Positions 22,196 to 30,174 of a stretch of DNA of 64,000 nucleotides are shown here, in pieces. The notes under the pieces were generated by a model that worked only from the letters and a program-made list of their open reading frames with translations, was not told where the DNA came from and made no database searches. The stretch comes from Puia sp963703355 (lineage in GTDB: Bacteria; Bacteroidota; Bacteroidia; Chitinophagales; Chitinophagaceae): contig OY969813.1 in NCBI GenBank assembly GCA_963703355.1, positions 3,162,001 to 3,226,000 of the forward strand, in the 5' to 3' direction. How positions within the stretch are numbered: the first letter of the stretch is position 1; every line of letters begins with the position of its first letter. Position numbers and translations under genes: made by a program.

Positions 22196-22648
22196 ATGGT
22201 ACCAAAATCTGATAAGGAGAATAAGGGTTTAAAGAAATCCGCACCTGCTTCATCGAAACCAACTGCGAAGCCGTCATCAAAGAAAGCTAAAGAAGACGAT
22301 GACGAAGAAGAAGATGATGACGACGAGGTAGAATCTCCGAAATCCGCTGCTAAGAAAGGCCCGAAGGCAACTGCATCCAAAACGAAGAAAAAATCGGATG
22401 AGGATGACGATGAAGACGAAGAAGAAGGCGAAGAGGAAGTGGATGAGTGGGATAAGGTGGAAGAGGATGAGGAATGGGACCCTGATTTCGACGAATTCGA
22501 TGTTCCACGTTCCAAAACCAAAAAAGCAGCTCCGGGTGGTAAGAAAGCCGCCAAGGGAGACGATGATGATTTGGGATTAGGCGACGATTTTAAAGATATG
22601 GATCTCTTTAATGACAGCGGATTTGAAGAGGAAGAAGAAGATTTCTAA
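22196..22648 (+). CDS. Highly charged low-complexity protein (150 aa)
   Basis: This 150-residue protein alternates lysine/alanine/serine blocks (KKSAPASSKPTAKPSSKKAK) with acidic runs (EDDDEEEDDDDEVE; DEDDDEDEEEGEEE). It ends in a conserved-looking acidic, aromatic tail (DLGLGDDFKDMDLFNDSGFE). It is probably disordered. Similar charged proteins beside purA or pabB occur in Bacteroidota genomes, with no known function. The codon pattern and clear start at 22196, 87 bp after purA, support it as a real gene. It is 14 bp before pabB, suggesting co-transcription. Confidence 0.7.
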   Translation: MVPKSDKENKGLKKSAPASSKPTAKPSSKKAKEDDDEEEDDDDEVESPKSAAKKGPKATASKTKKKSDEDDDEDEEEGEEEVDEWDKVEEDEEWDPDFDEFDVPRSKTKKAAPGGKKAAKGDDDDLGLGDDFKDMDLFNDSGFEEEEEDF

Positions 22649-22662
22649 TAAGGCTAACAGGC

Positions 22663-23964
22663 ATGGCTAAACGCCGATTTGCTTCTTTTGCTTTTTCTGA
22701 TCTGTATACAATAAAACAACAGGTATTGAATTGGTTAGCCAGGTTCAATACCTGTTGTTTTTTGGACAGTCAGGAATACGCTTCAAACATTCGAGGATAT
22801 GAGTGTGTCGTGGCAGCGGGAGAAAGAGCCGGACTGAGGGCCAAGGCAGGAAATGCTTTTGAGCAACTCAGGAAATTCTCCGCAGAGCAAAACGACTGGC
22901 TTTTTGGACATTTTTCTTTTGATCTGAAATCAGAAACAGAACAGTCACCCTCGCATTTGCCGGATTTTATTCAGTTCCCTGATCTGTTTTTTTTTGTACC
23001 TGAAATTATTGTGATTGTCGAAGCGGGTGAAATCCGGATTGGATCATTTGAAAACGATCACCAGGTTATTTACGACAGCATCGTTCAAGTAACATACAGC
23101 ACAAGTAAAATATACAACGGTCAGGCGGTCATTCAGAACAGGATCTCAAAAGAATTATATCTTGAAACCGTACGCCGGATACAGCAGCATATTTTACGTG
23201 GCGACTGTTATGAAATTAATTTCTGTCAGGAATTTTTTGTGGAAGGATCAGATGTGGATCCGTATGATTTGTATAAGAAACTTCAAAGCGCATCTCCCAG
23301 TCCGTTCTCTGCATTGTACAGAATCGATGATAAATTTCTTGTCTGCGCCAGTCCTGAAAGATATTTGAAAAAAGAAGGTCAGCATATTTTGTCGCAACCG
23401 ATAAAAGGAACCTCTGCGAGGGACCGAAGCGATCAAAACCGCGATAATCAACTCAAAGAAGCATTGGCGAAGAGCGAGAAGGATCGCGCTGAAAACGTAA
23501 TGATTGTTGACCTTGTAAGAAATGATCTCGCTAAAATATGTGAAACAGATTCGGTGCGCGTAACAGAATTATTTGGCATTTACAGCTTTGCGCAGGTGCA
23601 TCAGATGATCTCAACCATTCAGGGAGTTGCTTTGAAGCAACTGCACTGGACTGAAATGATTTCAGGAACATTTCCCATGGGATCTATGACGGGCGCTCCC
23701 AAGAGAAGAGTACTCGAACTCATCGAGCAATATGAAAGAACCAAACGAGGCTTATTTTCCGGAGCGGTCGGATATGTAAAGCCGAATGAGGATTTTGATT
23801 TCAACGTGGTGATTCGAAGTCTGCTGTATAATCGATCTGGACAATACCTCTCTTATTTTGCCGGCTCGGGCATAACTGCCAATAGTGATCCTGAAAATGA
23901 GTACGAAGAATGTCTTCTGAAAGTAGCTGCATTTGAGAAGGTAATAAAAAACCCATCAGACTAA
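22663..23964 (+). CDS. pabB: Aminodeoxychorismate synthase component I (PabB-type)
   Basis: The 433-aa chorismate-binding enzyme aminates chorismate to 4-amino-4-deoxychorismate for folate. Family motifs: ILRGDCYEINFCQEF, SQPIKGTSARDRSDQN, VMIVDLVRNDLAKIC, GTFPMGSMTGAPKRRVLELI, GLFSGAVGYVKPNEDFDFNV. The PIKGT motif (with K) is typical of PabB, where anthranilate synthases have PIAGT. No glutamine amidotransferase domain is fused. The gene is short at its N-terminus compared with TrpE. The hairpin of the downstream terminator overlaps its stop codon. Confidence 0.93.
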   Translation: MAKRRFASFAFSDLYTIKQQVLNWLARFNTCCFLDSQEYASNIRGYECVVAAGERAGLRAKAGNAFEQLRKFSAEQNDWLFGHFSFDLKSETEQSPSHLPDFIQFPDLFFFVPEIIVIVEAGEIRIGSFENDHQVIYDSIVQVTYSTSKIYNGQAVIQNRISKELYLETVRRIQQHILRGDCYEINFCQEFFVEGSDVDPYDLYKKLQSASPSPFSALYRIDDKFLVCASPERYLKKEGQHILSQPIKGTSARDRSDQNRDNQLKEALAKSEKDRAENVMIVDLVRNDLAKICETDSVRVTELFGIYSFAQVHQMISTIQGVALKQLHWTEMISGTFPMGSMTGAPKRRVLELIEQYERTKRGLFSGAVGYVKPNEDFDFNVVIRSLLYNRSGQYLSYFAGSGITANSDPENEYEECLLKVAAFEKVIKNPSD

Positions 23965-23978
23965 TAGTCCGATGGGTT
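23946..23978 (-). terminator. Terminator for the transglycosylase gene, shared with pabB end
   Basis: AACCCATCAGACT and AGTCCGATGGGTT form a 13-bp stem with one mismatch around AAT. On the minus strand it is followed by TTTTTATTAC. It overlaps the pabB stop codon and can act on both strands. Confidence 0.8.
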
Positions 23979-23997
23979 CAGGAAACGCCCCTTGAAA

Positions 23998-25062
23998 TTA
24001 TTTATGTGAAATACTCGCTATGGTTTTGCTTTCATTCATGGTTCCATCTTCCGGCATCATTTTCTGTACAGATTCATTCAGGATTTCATATTTATTTGAG
24101 ATAAACAGGTCCATTTTATCTGCCGGGAGTTTCAGATCGTAATTATTATTTGCACTCGCCATCACCTTGTCAAAATCAGGATTGTAACGATTGAAAACCG
24201 CTTCGTCCATCAATATATACTTAGCGATCACCGTTGAAAAGTATTTTCCTGATACGTTCACCGTTTTGGCGCCATCCAGTTCCTCTTTGCTAAGATTTCT
24301 GTTAAAAACAAACATGGCGGACCCGGACAGCTGTTTAGTTGCTTCTGCCTTGGTTAGCGTGGTTACGCTGCCCTGGCCTTCAAAAGTGTACTGGGTACCT
24401 ATGAACTTTTTCACGTGCATCCTTGATTCCGCGGGCAGATAATATTGAAGGTGCCAGAAATCATGACTATTACTCTTTTTGATAGCACGATATACGTTGG
24501 CGGTACCCCCGTTGTACGCGGCGATCACCAACAACCAGTCACCTAACTCCGTATACAGGTCACGCAGATAGATGGCAGCGGCCCTGGTACTTTTGTAGTA
24601 ATTCTTCCTTTCATCAACCTTGCGGGTTACTTTAAGGCCTAAAATACGGGCTGTGGCTGGCATTAGCTGCCACGGACCCACGGCACCTACGGGGGAAAGA
24701 GCTGTTGCTTTGAGGTTAGATTCTATAACGGCCAGGTATTTTAGCTCCAGTGGCAGGCCATACTGGCTGAGAACACCGTCAATTACCTTAAAATAAGGCT
24801 GACCCCATAACTTCATCTCATCCGCGTCCTGTTTGTTATGAATCATGAAATCCTGTACAAAGTCAACGGCCTTGGGGTTCAGTCTGGCACCATTGGAACC
24901 TACAACGGAAGCCAGGAATACGTTATTTAAGACAGCTTTTACTTCAACACTGTCAATCGGGGTATGTTTGGCAACAAAGGTCTTGTCTACTTTTAGAACA
25001 CCCGCACGGCTGTAAGGCAACAATCCAAGGATAGTAATACCCAACAATAAAAGTCTTTTCAT
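23998..25062 (-). CDS. Lytic transglycosylase (SLT/MltD type)
   Basis: This exported 354-aa enzyme cleaves peptidoglycan glycan strands. A signal peptide (MKRLLLLGITILGLLPYSRA) is followed by the SLT domain: YGLPLELKYLAVIESNLKAT with catalytic E114, then SPVGAVGPWQLMPATARILG and VIAAYNGGTANVYRAI. These are the three signature blocks of family 1 transglycosylases. No LysM repeats follow, unlike many MltD proteins; a ~120-residue C-terminal region of unknown function does. It is a single-gene unit convergent with pabB. Confidence 0.93.
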   Translation of the reverse strand: MKRLLLLGITILGLLPYSRAGVLKVDKTFVAKHTPIDSVEVKAVLNNVFLASVVGSNGARLNPKAVDFVQDFMIHNKQDADEMKLWGQPYFKVIDGVLSQYGLPLELKYLAVIESNLKATALSPVGAVGPWQLMPATARILGLKVTRKVDERKNYYKSTRAAAIYLRDLYTELGDWLLVIAAYNGGTANVYRAIKKSNSHDFWHLQYYLPAESRMHVKKFIGTQYTFEGQGSVTTLTKAEATKQLSGSAMFVFNRNLSKEELDGAKTVNVSGKYFSTVIAKYILMDEAVFNRYNPDFDKVMASANNNYDLKLPADKMDLFISNKYEILNESVQKMMPEDGTMNESKTIASISHK

Positions 25063-25167
25063 CTCTTAATGCTTAAAGATTTACAAGCCGGAAAATCCGG
25101 ATCATAAATTTTTCAAGGGATGGATAATCGGTGGATTCTACCGGATGAGATCAGAAGTATCCGGTTT

Positions 25168-26748
25168 TCATAAAGTCGGAATTTCGAAGGACTTAAATTG
25201 TTGTATCAGTTCAGATGCGAACTGTAGTAAAGATAATTCACGGAATTGGTTTGTCATAGCCTGGATACCAAAAGGCATGCCGTTTGTATGGGTAAAAAGG
25301 GGCAGGGAAATGCCCGGAATACCTACCAGATTCGCGTAAACTGTGTATAAATCAGCGAGATACATGGCTACCGGGTCTGCAGATTTTTCGCCGGATTTAA
25401 AAGCCGTGGTGGGGACAGTGGGACTGAGTATAATGTCAAAGTCTTTGAAAATCAACTTGGTACGATCTGTTAATATTTTTCTTACTTTTTGGGCTTTGCT
25501 GAAATAGGCCTCATAATAACCCGCGCTCAGGACGAATGTCCCGAGCAGAATCCTTCTTTTAACCTCTTTTCCAAAGCCCTCGGAGCGCGTTTCCTGATAA
25601 AATGCAGGAAAACCTGCCTGGGAGTCGGCGGTTCGAAAACCGTAGCGAACACCGTCGAAACGGGATAAATTGGAAGATGCCTCAGCGGTTGTGAGTATAT
25701 AATAAGCCGGAACGATATAGTCCAGCAGGTCAAAGGAAATCTCTTCAATCAAATAACCCTTTGAGCGCAGATCCTCAATAAATACCCTGATTTTAGTTCT
25801 TATTTCAGGATCCAGGGAGGGATGGTCGAGGGCTTGTTTGAGAACAGCAATTTTAAACGTTGGCCGTTGGCCGTTGGCCGTTGGCCCTGCAGGGGCGGGG
25901 TTGGCCGATGGCCGATGGCCGTTGGTCGGGGGCGTTTCGCGTTCAGCGTTCCGCGTTAAGCTTTCCGCGTTCCGCGTCAAGCCTCCCGCGTACGCAGGCA
26001 CGGGCTTCCGGGAAGAAGTAGCATCTCTGGGGTCGTAACCGGCGATCACTTCGAGAATCAGACCGATATCCTCAACATTTCTTCCGAAAATACCTATCTG
26101 GTCAAAGGAAGAGGCATAGGCTATCAGGCCATACCGGGAGATGCGCCCATAGGTCGGTTTAAGCCCTATAACACCACAAAAATCAGCCGGTTGACGCACC
26201 GACCCGCCTGTGTCGCTTCCGAGAGATCCCATACACAGGGACGCCTGAACTGCCACCGCGGAACCACCTGATGAACCTCCGGAAACTTTTTCGGGATCCA
26301 GTGCATTTTTGGACCTTCCGTATACAGAGTTTTCATTACTGGAGCCCATAGCAAATTCATCACAATTCAGATGGCCAATAATGATGGCCCCTTCTTCTAT
26401 AAGTTTTTCGACCACCGTTGCGCTATAAACAGAATGGAATCCTTTTAACATGTTGGAGCCAGCGGTTACCGGATGATCCTTATAAACGATCACATCTTTA
26501 ATTCCAATAACCACCCCATGCAATTTGCCTGTTGTTTTTCCAGATGCACGTGCCTGGTCCAGTTTATCCGCAATCTCTAATGATTCTTTTTCGTAGACAT
26601 TTACAAAAGCATTCAGATATGCAAGCCGGTGAATACGTTCGAGGTAATACAATACAGCGTCCCGGCAGGACAAGGATCCTGTTTTCAGGGCTTCCTGATA
26701 ATCATGTATGGAGGAGAAGGAGAACAATAAATAAAACAGGAGCTGCAA
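25168..26748 (-). CDS. gatA: Glutamyl-tRNA(Gln) amidotransferase subunit A with repeat insertion
   Basis: GatA liberates ammonia for transamidation of Glu-tRNA(Gln) or Asp-tRNA(Asn). The Ser-cisSer-Lys triad is K84 (GIKDV), S159 and S183 (GSDTGGSVRQPADF). No ATG exists near the N-terminus: the frame begins with TTG at 26748, and a second TTG at 26727 gives FSFSSIHDYQ, closer to family starts. Residues about 255-296 (GLTRNAESLTRNAERETPPT through ANGQRP) are encoded by heptamer repeats and interrupt the family between PVPAYA and TFKIAVLKQ. The frame stays intact. GatB and GatC are not adjacent. Confidence 0.93.
   Translation of the reverse strand: MQLLFYLLFSFSSIHDYQEALKTGSLSCRDAVLYYLERIHRLAYLNAFVNVYEKESLEIADKLDQARASGKTTGKLHGVVIGIKDVIVYKDHPVTAGSNMLKGFHSVYSATVVEKLIEEGAIIIGHLNCDEFAMGSSNENSVYGRSKNALDPEKVSGGSSGGSAVAVQASLCMGSLGSDTGGSVRQPADFCGVIGLKPTYGRISRYGLIAYASSFDQIGIFGRNVEDIGLILEVIAGYDPRDATSSRKPVPAYAGGLTRNAESLTRNAERETPPTNGHRPSANPAPAGPTANGQRPTFKIAVLKQALDHPSLDPEIRTKIRVFIEDLRSKGYLIEEISFDLLDYIVPAYYILTTAEASSNLSRFDGVRYGFRTADSQAGFPAFYQETRSEGFGKEVKRRILLGTFVLSAGYYEAYFSKAQKVRKILTDRTKLIFKDFDIILSPTVPTTAFKSGEKSADPVAMYLADLYTVYANLVGIPGISLPLFTHTNGMPFGIQAMTNQFRELSLLQFASELIQQFKSFEIPTL
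25858..25990. repeat. In-frame heptamer arrays inside gatA
   Basis: Units GGCCGTT/GGCCGAT (25860-25927) adjoin units GCGTTCA/GCGTTCC (25936-25985). The second set uses the same words as intergenic arrays at 54893 and 56338. The repeats add about 42 residues to GatA without breaking the frame. Confidence 0.85.
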
Positions 26749-26768
26749 TCACCGGGGACTGCGTTCTC

Positions 26769-27014
26769 CTAAGGGTTGTTAGTGGTGGTAGTGGTTGAAT
26801 TGGTTTTTGGCGGTTCATTTAAACCGTCTTCAAATTCTTTCTTCACATTGTTCTTCGCATCGTTGAATTCACGCATTCCTTTACCTAGTCCACGCATGAA
26901 CTCTGGAATTTTTTTACCACCAAAAAGAATCAGAACTGCCAGGATAATCAATATCCACTCTGAACCTCCGGGAGCAGATAGAAGAAAAAAAGACTGCAGG
27001 AAATTGCTGAACAT
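26769..27014 (-). CDS. tatA: Sec-independent translocase TatA/TatB-like
   Basis: The 81-aa protein has a short periplasmic segment, one transmembrane helix (WILIILAVLILF), the conserved FGGKKIPEFMRGLGKGMREF hinge and amphipathic helix, and a polar tail ending TTTTTNNP. It forms the twin-arginine export pore. The start is ATG 27014: the frame is open upstream to a TTG at 27035, but that overlaps the promoter element TACCTTTG (27033-27040). It lies 20 bp upstream of gatA on the same strand. Confidence 0.93.
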   Translation of the reverse strand: MFSNFLQSFFLLSAPGGSEWILIILAVLILFGGKKIPEFMRGLGKGMREFNDAKNNVKKEFEDGLNEPPKTNSTTTTTNNP

Positions 27015-27032
27015 ATACTTGTCGTTTGACGA

Positions 27033-27040
27033 CAAAGGTA
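27033..27040 (-). promoter_or_regulatory. tatA promoter -7 element
   Basis: TACCTTTG on the minus strand fits TAnnTTTG, 18 bp before ATG 27014. It rules out the upstream TTG as the start. Confidence 0.5.
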
Positions 27041-27050
27041 ATCTATTGCA

Positions 27051-27085
27051 AATAAAAAAAGCGGACCGTAACGGGTCCGCTTTAT
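27051..27085 (-). terminator. rplS terminator
   Basis: AGCGGACC and GGTCCGCT form a perfect 8-bp stem with a 6-base loop, followed on the minus strand by TTTTTTATTT. Confidence 0.88.
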
Positions 27086-27103
27086 CTATTAACAGTTGAT
27101 TAT

Positions 27104-27460
27104 TTATGAAATAATTCTTTTTTCTTTGATACGTGCGCTCTTGCCACTACGCTCCCTCTGGAAGTAAAGTTTCGCCCTGCGAACACGGCCCACTTTATTA
27201 ATAGTGACCGATTCGATATTCGGAGAAAAAGAAGGGAAAGTTCTTTCAACGCCTACGGCATCTGAAATTTTTCTGACAGTAAAAGTAGCGGTCAGCCCCG
27301 TACCCTGCCTTTTAATAACATCTCCCTTGAAACTCTGGATACGCTCCTTATTTCCTTCGATGATTTTATAGTTCACGGTCACATTGTCTCCGGCTTTGAA
27401 TTTCGGGAGATCTTTCTTTGTACTTAACTGTTCGTGGACGAATGCAATTGCCGCGTTCAT
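27104..27460 (-). CDS. rplS: 50S ribosomal protein L19
   Basis: L19 sits at the interface of the ribosomal subunits. The 118-aa start at ATG 27460 (MNAAIAFVHEQLSTKKDLPK) fits the family length; a longer open frame upstream crosses the promoter element. Visible motifs: FKAGDNVTVNYKIIEGNKER, FKGDVIKRQGTGLTATFTVR, GVERTFPSFSPNIESVTINK, KLYFQRERSGKSARIKEKR. TACTTTTG (27479-27486) is the likely promoter, 18 bp upstream, and the gene ends at its own terminator. Confidence 0.98.
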   Translation of the reverse strand: MNAAIAFVHEQLSTKKDLPKFKAGDNVTVNYKIIEGNKERIQSFKGDVIKRQGTGLTATFTVRKISDAVGVERTFPSFSPNIESVTINKVGRVRRAKLYFQRERSGKSARIKEKRIIS

Positions 27461-27478
27461 AAATTGATTTTGGGGATG

Positions 27479-27486
27479 CAAAAGTA
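27479..27486 (-). promoter_or_regulatory. rplS promoter -7 element
   Basis: TACTTTTG on the minus strand fits TAnnTTTG and supports the short start of rplS. Confidence 0.5.
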
Positions 27487-27525
27487 ACAAGCTTTCCGTT
27501 AAAATCAAAAACTAATGTTGACGGC

Positions 27526-29091
27526 CTATCTGGCAACGTTTACTGCCCGTTTTTCTCTGATAACAGTAACCTTGATCTGACCCGGATACGTCATTTCCGT
27601 CTGGATCTTCTGGGCAATCTCAAAACTCAGTTTATCGCTGTCGCCATCTGTTACCCTGTCCGATTCAACAATTACCCTAAGCTCACGTCCGGCCTGAATC
27701 GCATATGCCTTTTCTACTCCGGGATAAGTAAGAGCCAGATTTTCCAGGTCTTTAATACGCTGGATATATTGCTGCATGATTTCGCGACGCGCACCGGGTC
27801 TGGCACCGCTGATGGCATCACAGGCCTGGATAATGGGCGCAATAACATATTGCATTTCAACCTCATCATGGTGAGCGCCGATAGCATTTACCACGGCAGG
27901 TGTTTCACCATATTTTTCCGCAATCTTCATTCCGAGAAGGGCATGGCTCAACTCAGTTTCTTCATCAGGAACCTTACCGATGTCGTGCAGCAGTCCGGCT
28001 CTTTTTGCCAGTTTGGGATTTAATCCGAGCTCCGCAGCCATGATAGCGCAGAGATTGGCAACTTCACGGCTGTGCATCAATAGATTTTGTCCATACGATG
28101 AACGGAATCGCATTTTGCCCACGATCCTTACCAGCTCTTTATGTAATCCATGAATTCCAAGCTCAATAACGGTTCTTTCACCGATCTCGATTACCTGTTC
28201 TTCAATTTGTCTCTTGGTTTTTTCTACCACTTCTTCGATACGCGCCGGATGAATACGGCCATCTGTTACCAGTCTCTGAAGGGACAGTCGTGCGATTTCT
28301 CTTCTGAGAGGGTCAAAGGATGAAAGAACAATAGCTTCCGGCGTATCGTCCACGATCAGATCAACACCCGTGGCTGCTTCCAGGGCACGAATATTCCGGC
28401 CCTCTCTTCCGATAATCTGACCCTTGATTTCGTCGCTTTCGAGATTAAATACCGTAATGGAGTTTTCAATGGCCTGTTCGGCTGCAGTTCTCTGAATGCT
28501 TTGAATAATGATTTTACGGGCCTCTTTATTGGCTTTCTGCCTGGCATCATCGATGATTTCCTGTTGAAGTGCCAATGCCTGGGTATGCGCTTCCTGTTTA
28601 AGACTTTCGATCAGTTGCGCCTTGGCCTCTTCACCTGTTAGTCCGGCGATCTTTTCCAGTCTGCGGATATGCTCCTCCTGATGTTTTTCGAGTTCTGTGC
28701 GTTTCAGGTTCACCACGTCGATCTGGCGATTCAGGTTTTCTTTGATCGTTTCGTTCTCTTTAGCCTGTTTATCAAGCTGTTCCAGTCGCTGGGTAATACC
28801 CTGCTCCTTCTGTTTAATCCGGATTTCGGAGTCAGCAATTCGTCTGTTGCGATCTAAAACTTCCTTTTCATGCTCTGATTTCAGCTGAACGAATCGTTCT
28901 TTTGCCTCAAGCAGTTTTTCCTTTTTTAGAGTTTCTGCGGAAAGTTGGGCATCAGCGAGGATTTTTTGAGATTGTAAATCGGCATCTTCAATTTGTTTGC
29001 GGGTATTTTTTGAAAATATAAATTTACCCGCCAGGATACCTACGGCAAGACATATGACAGCAATTATAATGTATATAATGGTTGCATCCAT
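27526..29091 (-). CDS. rny: Ribonuclease Y
   Basis: Membrane-anchored endoribonuclease that initiates mRNA decay. The 521 residues show an N-terminal transmembrane helix (IIYIIIAVICLAVGILAGKF), a long coiled coil (about 30-170), a KH domain (ESDEIKGQIIGREGRNIRAL) and an HD domain (AGLLHDIGKVPDEETELSHA). Order and length match RNase Y. It is followed by rplS on the same strand, with only 65 bp between start and stop, although rplS has its own promoter. Confidence 0.97.
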   Translation of the reverse strand: MDATIIYIIIAVICLAVGILAGKFIFSKNTRKQIEDADLQSQKILADAQLSAETLKKEKLLEAKERFVQLKSEHEKEVLDRNRRIADSEIRIKQKEQGITQRLEQLDKQAKENETIKENLNRQIDVVNLKRTELEKHQEEHIRRLEKIAGLTGEEAKAQLIESLKQEAHTQALALQQEIIDDARQKANKEARKIIIQSIQRTAAEQAIENSITVFNLESDEIKGQIIGREGRNIRALEAATGVDLIVDDTPEAIVLSSFDPLRREIARLSLQRLVTDGRIHPARIEEVVEKTKRQIEEQVIEIGERTVIELGIHGLHKELVRIVGKMRFRSSYGQNLLMHSREVANLCAIMAAELGLNPKLAKRAGLLHDIGKVPDEETELSHALLGMKIAEKYGETPAVVNAIGAHHDEVEMQYVIAPIIQACDAISGARPGARREIMQQYIQRIKDLENLALTYPGVEKAYAIQAGRELRVIVESDRVTDGDSDKLSFEIAQKIQTEMTYPGQIKVTVIREKRAVNVAR

Positions 29092-29189
29092 GGAAACTTG
29101 AGTTTAGAATGTTCAGAATCATAATTTTATCACCCCATGAGGCGTGGGATGGATAACGAAGATAAGGTATTTTGAGAAGGAGATCGGGC

Positions 29190-29480
29190 CTATCCCTGAC
29201 TAAGGATCCTGTCGAGCTGTTCTTCCATCTTATGGAGACTATCCGAAAATTCAGCCGGATCCTGATTCCCTGACTCTGGAGTTATCTGGGTTGCATACCA
29301 GAGAATCACCATGGAGGCGTAATCCTGCATGTCCTTACCGGCAAACTGGGTCTTGAATTCGACAATTTTGTCGTTGATGGTCTTTATGGTGCTTCGGACC
29401 GCTCCTTCATCCTCCGGATTTATACGAATTCGGTAAGAGCGGTCTCCTATTATGATATTAATTGGTATCAGCGCTTGCAT
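29190..29480 (-). CDS. zapA: Cell division protein ZapA-like
   Basis: The 96-aa protein begins MQALIPINIIIGDRSYRIRI, the beta-rich ZapA head, and continues into a helical tail (MQDYASMVILWYATQ; LHKMEEQLDRILSQ) expected to coil. ZapA stabilises FtsZ filaments. Its setting between pheT with a coiled-coil gene and rny is the usual Bacteroidota arrangement. It is transcribed in the direction of rny. Confidence 0.85.
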   Translation of the reverse strand: MQALIPINIIIGDRSYRIRINPEDEGAVRSTIKTINDKIVEFKTQFAGKDMQDYASMVILWYATQITPESGNQDPAEFSDSLHKMEEQLDRILSQG

Positions 29481-29594
29481 GTCTCAAATTCTTGTTTTAA
29501 CTTTAAAATTAACGCCGGAGAAGGTTGTTCGAAGTTAAGATGTTTTGAAGAATTTTATCCGGGGCTAAATTTTCCTTAATCCAATCCAGTACCT

Positions 29595-29849
29595 ATGTTC
29601 CTAAAGATCAAGTCTCCGACTTTTATTGATCGTCTTAGCCTAGAGATCAATCAAACACAAAAATCATTATTGAAAGCAGTTTTAAAAGACGATAGCGGAA
29701 TCATCTGCAGCGTTTTACAAAAAGAGCTCAGTTTCGGCCAGCAGTTTCTTGACTGGGAAGGATTGAATGAGCTTCCTTATGGAGTGTATACACTGGAAGT
29801 TTCTCAGGGTGCCGATGAAATGAAAATGCGCCTGGTAAAGCGCATTTGA
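29595..29849 (+). CDS. Small protein resembling a T9SS C-terminal domain
   Basis: The 84-aa protein has beta-strand character. The C-terminal part (LNELPYGVYTLEVSQGADEM, then KMRLVKRI) has the 'L..L..G.Y.L.V..G....K.V' pattern of type IX secretion sorting domains, although it lacks a signal peptide and any passenger domain. It could be an orphaned domain or an unrelated beta protein; the latter is possible. It is the only plus-strand gene between zapA and the coiled-coil gene, ending 6 bp before the latter's stop codon. Confidence 0.5.
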   Translation: MFLKIKSPTFIDRLSLEINQTQKSLLKAVLKDDSGIICSVLQKELSFGQQFLDWEGLNELPYGVYTLEVSQGADEMKMRLVKRI

Positions 29850-29855
29850 AATTGA

Positions 29856-30143
29856 CTATTCCTGCAGCAGGGCGATACATTTATCTATCTCCCTGACGTA
29901 TTTATTTAGCCTTTTTTCGAGTAGTTTTTTATCAGACTCTTCCATAACCCCCCCTGTTAATTTGATTGCTTCAGCCTGCTGACGGTATTTTTCGAAATCA
30001 CTTGAATGCGCCTCTGAGCGAATTTCCATTTTGCTCAATTCCTCTTTGAGTTTTTCATTTTCCTTTTGTAACCCCTGGTATTTCTTCAGCAGCAACATAA
30101 CTTTTTCATGCACTCTTTTCAATTGTAATTCGGATGCTGTCAT
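29856..30143 (-). CDS. Coiled-coil protein between pheT and zapA
   Basis: The 95 residues are almost wholly helical with heptad-like leucines (VHEKVMLLLKKYQGLQKENE, then KLKEELSKME), followed by a short second helix ending KCIALLQE. The position between pheT (31 bp upstream) and zapA resembles ZapB-like partners of ZapA. This suggests a role in division, but by context only. No enzymatic motif is present. Confidence 0.75.
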   Translation of the reverse strand: MTASELQLKRVHEKVMLLLKKYQGLQKENEKLKEELSKMEIRSEAHSSDFEKYRQQAEAIKLTGGVMEESDKKLLEKRLNKYVREIDKCIALLQE

Positions 30144-30174
30144 GAAAAAATATTTAGATGGATTTGTGTAGACT

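Noticed and set aside
22186..22554. Minus-strand serine-rich frame opposite the acidic protein
   Set aside because: Poly-Ser is the expected antisense reading of Asp/Glu-rich codons; not a gene.
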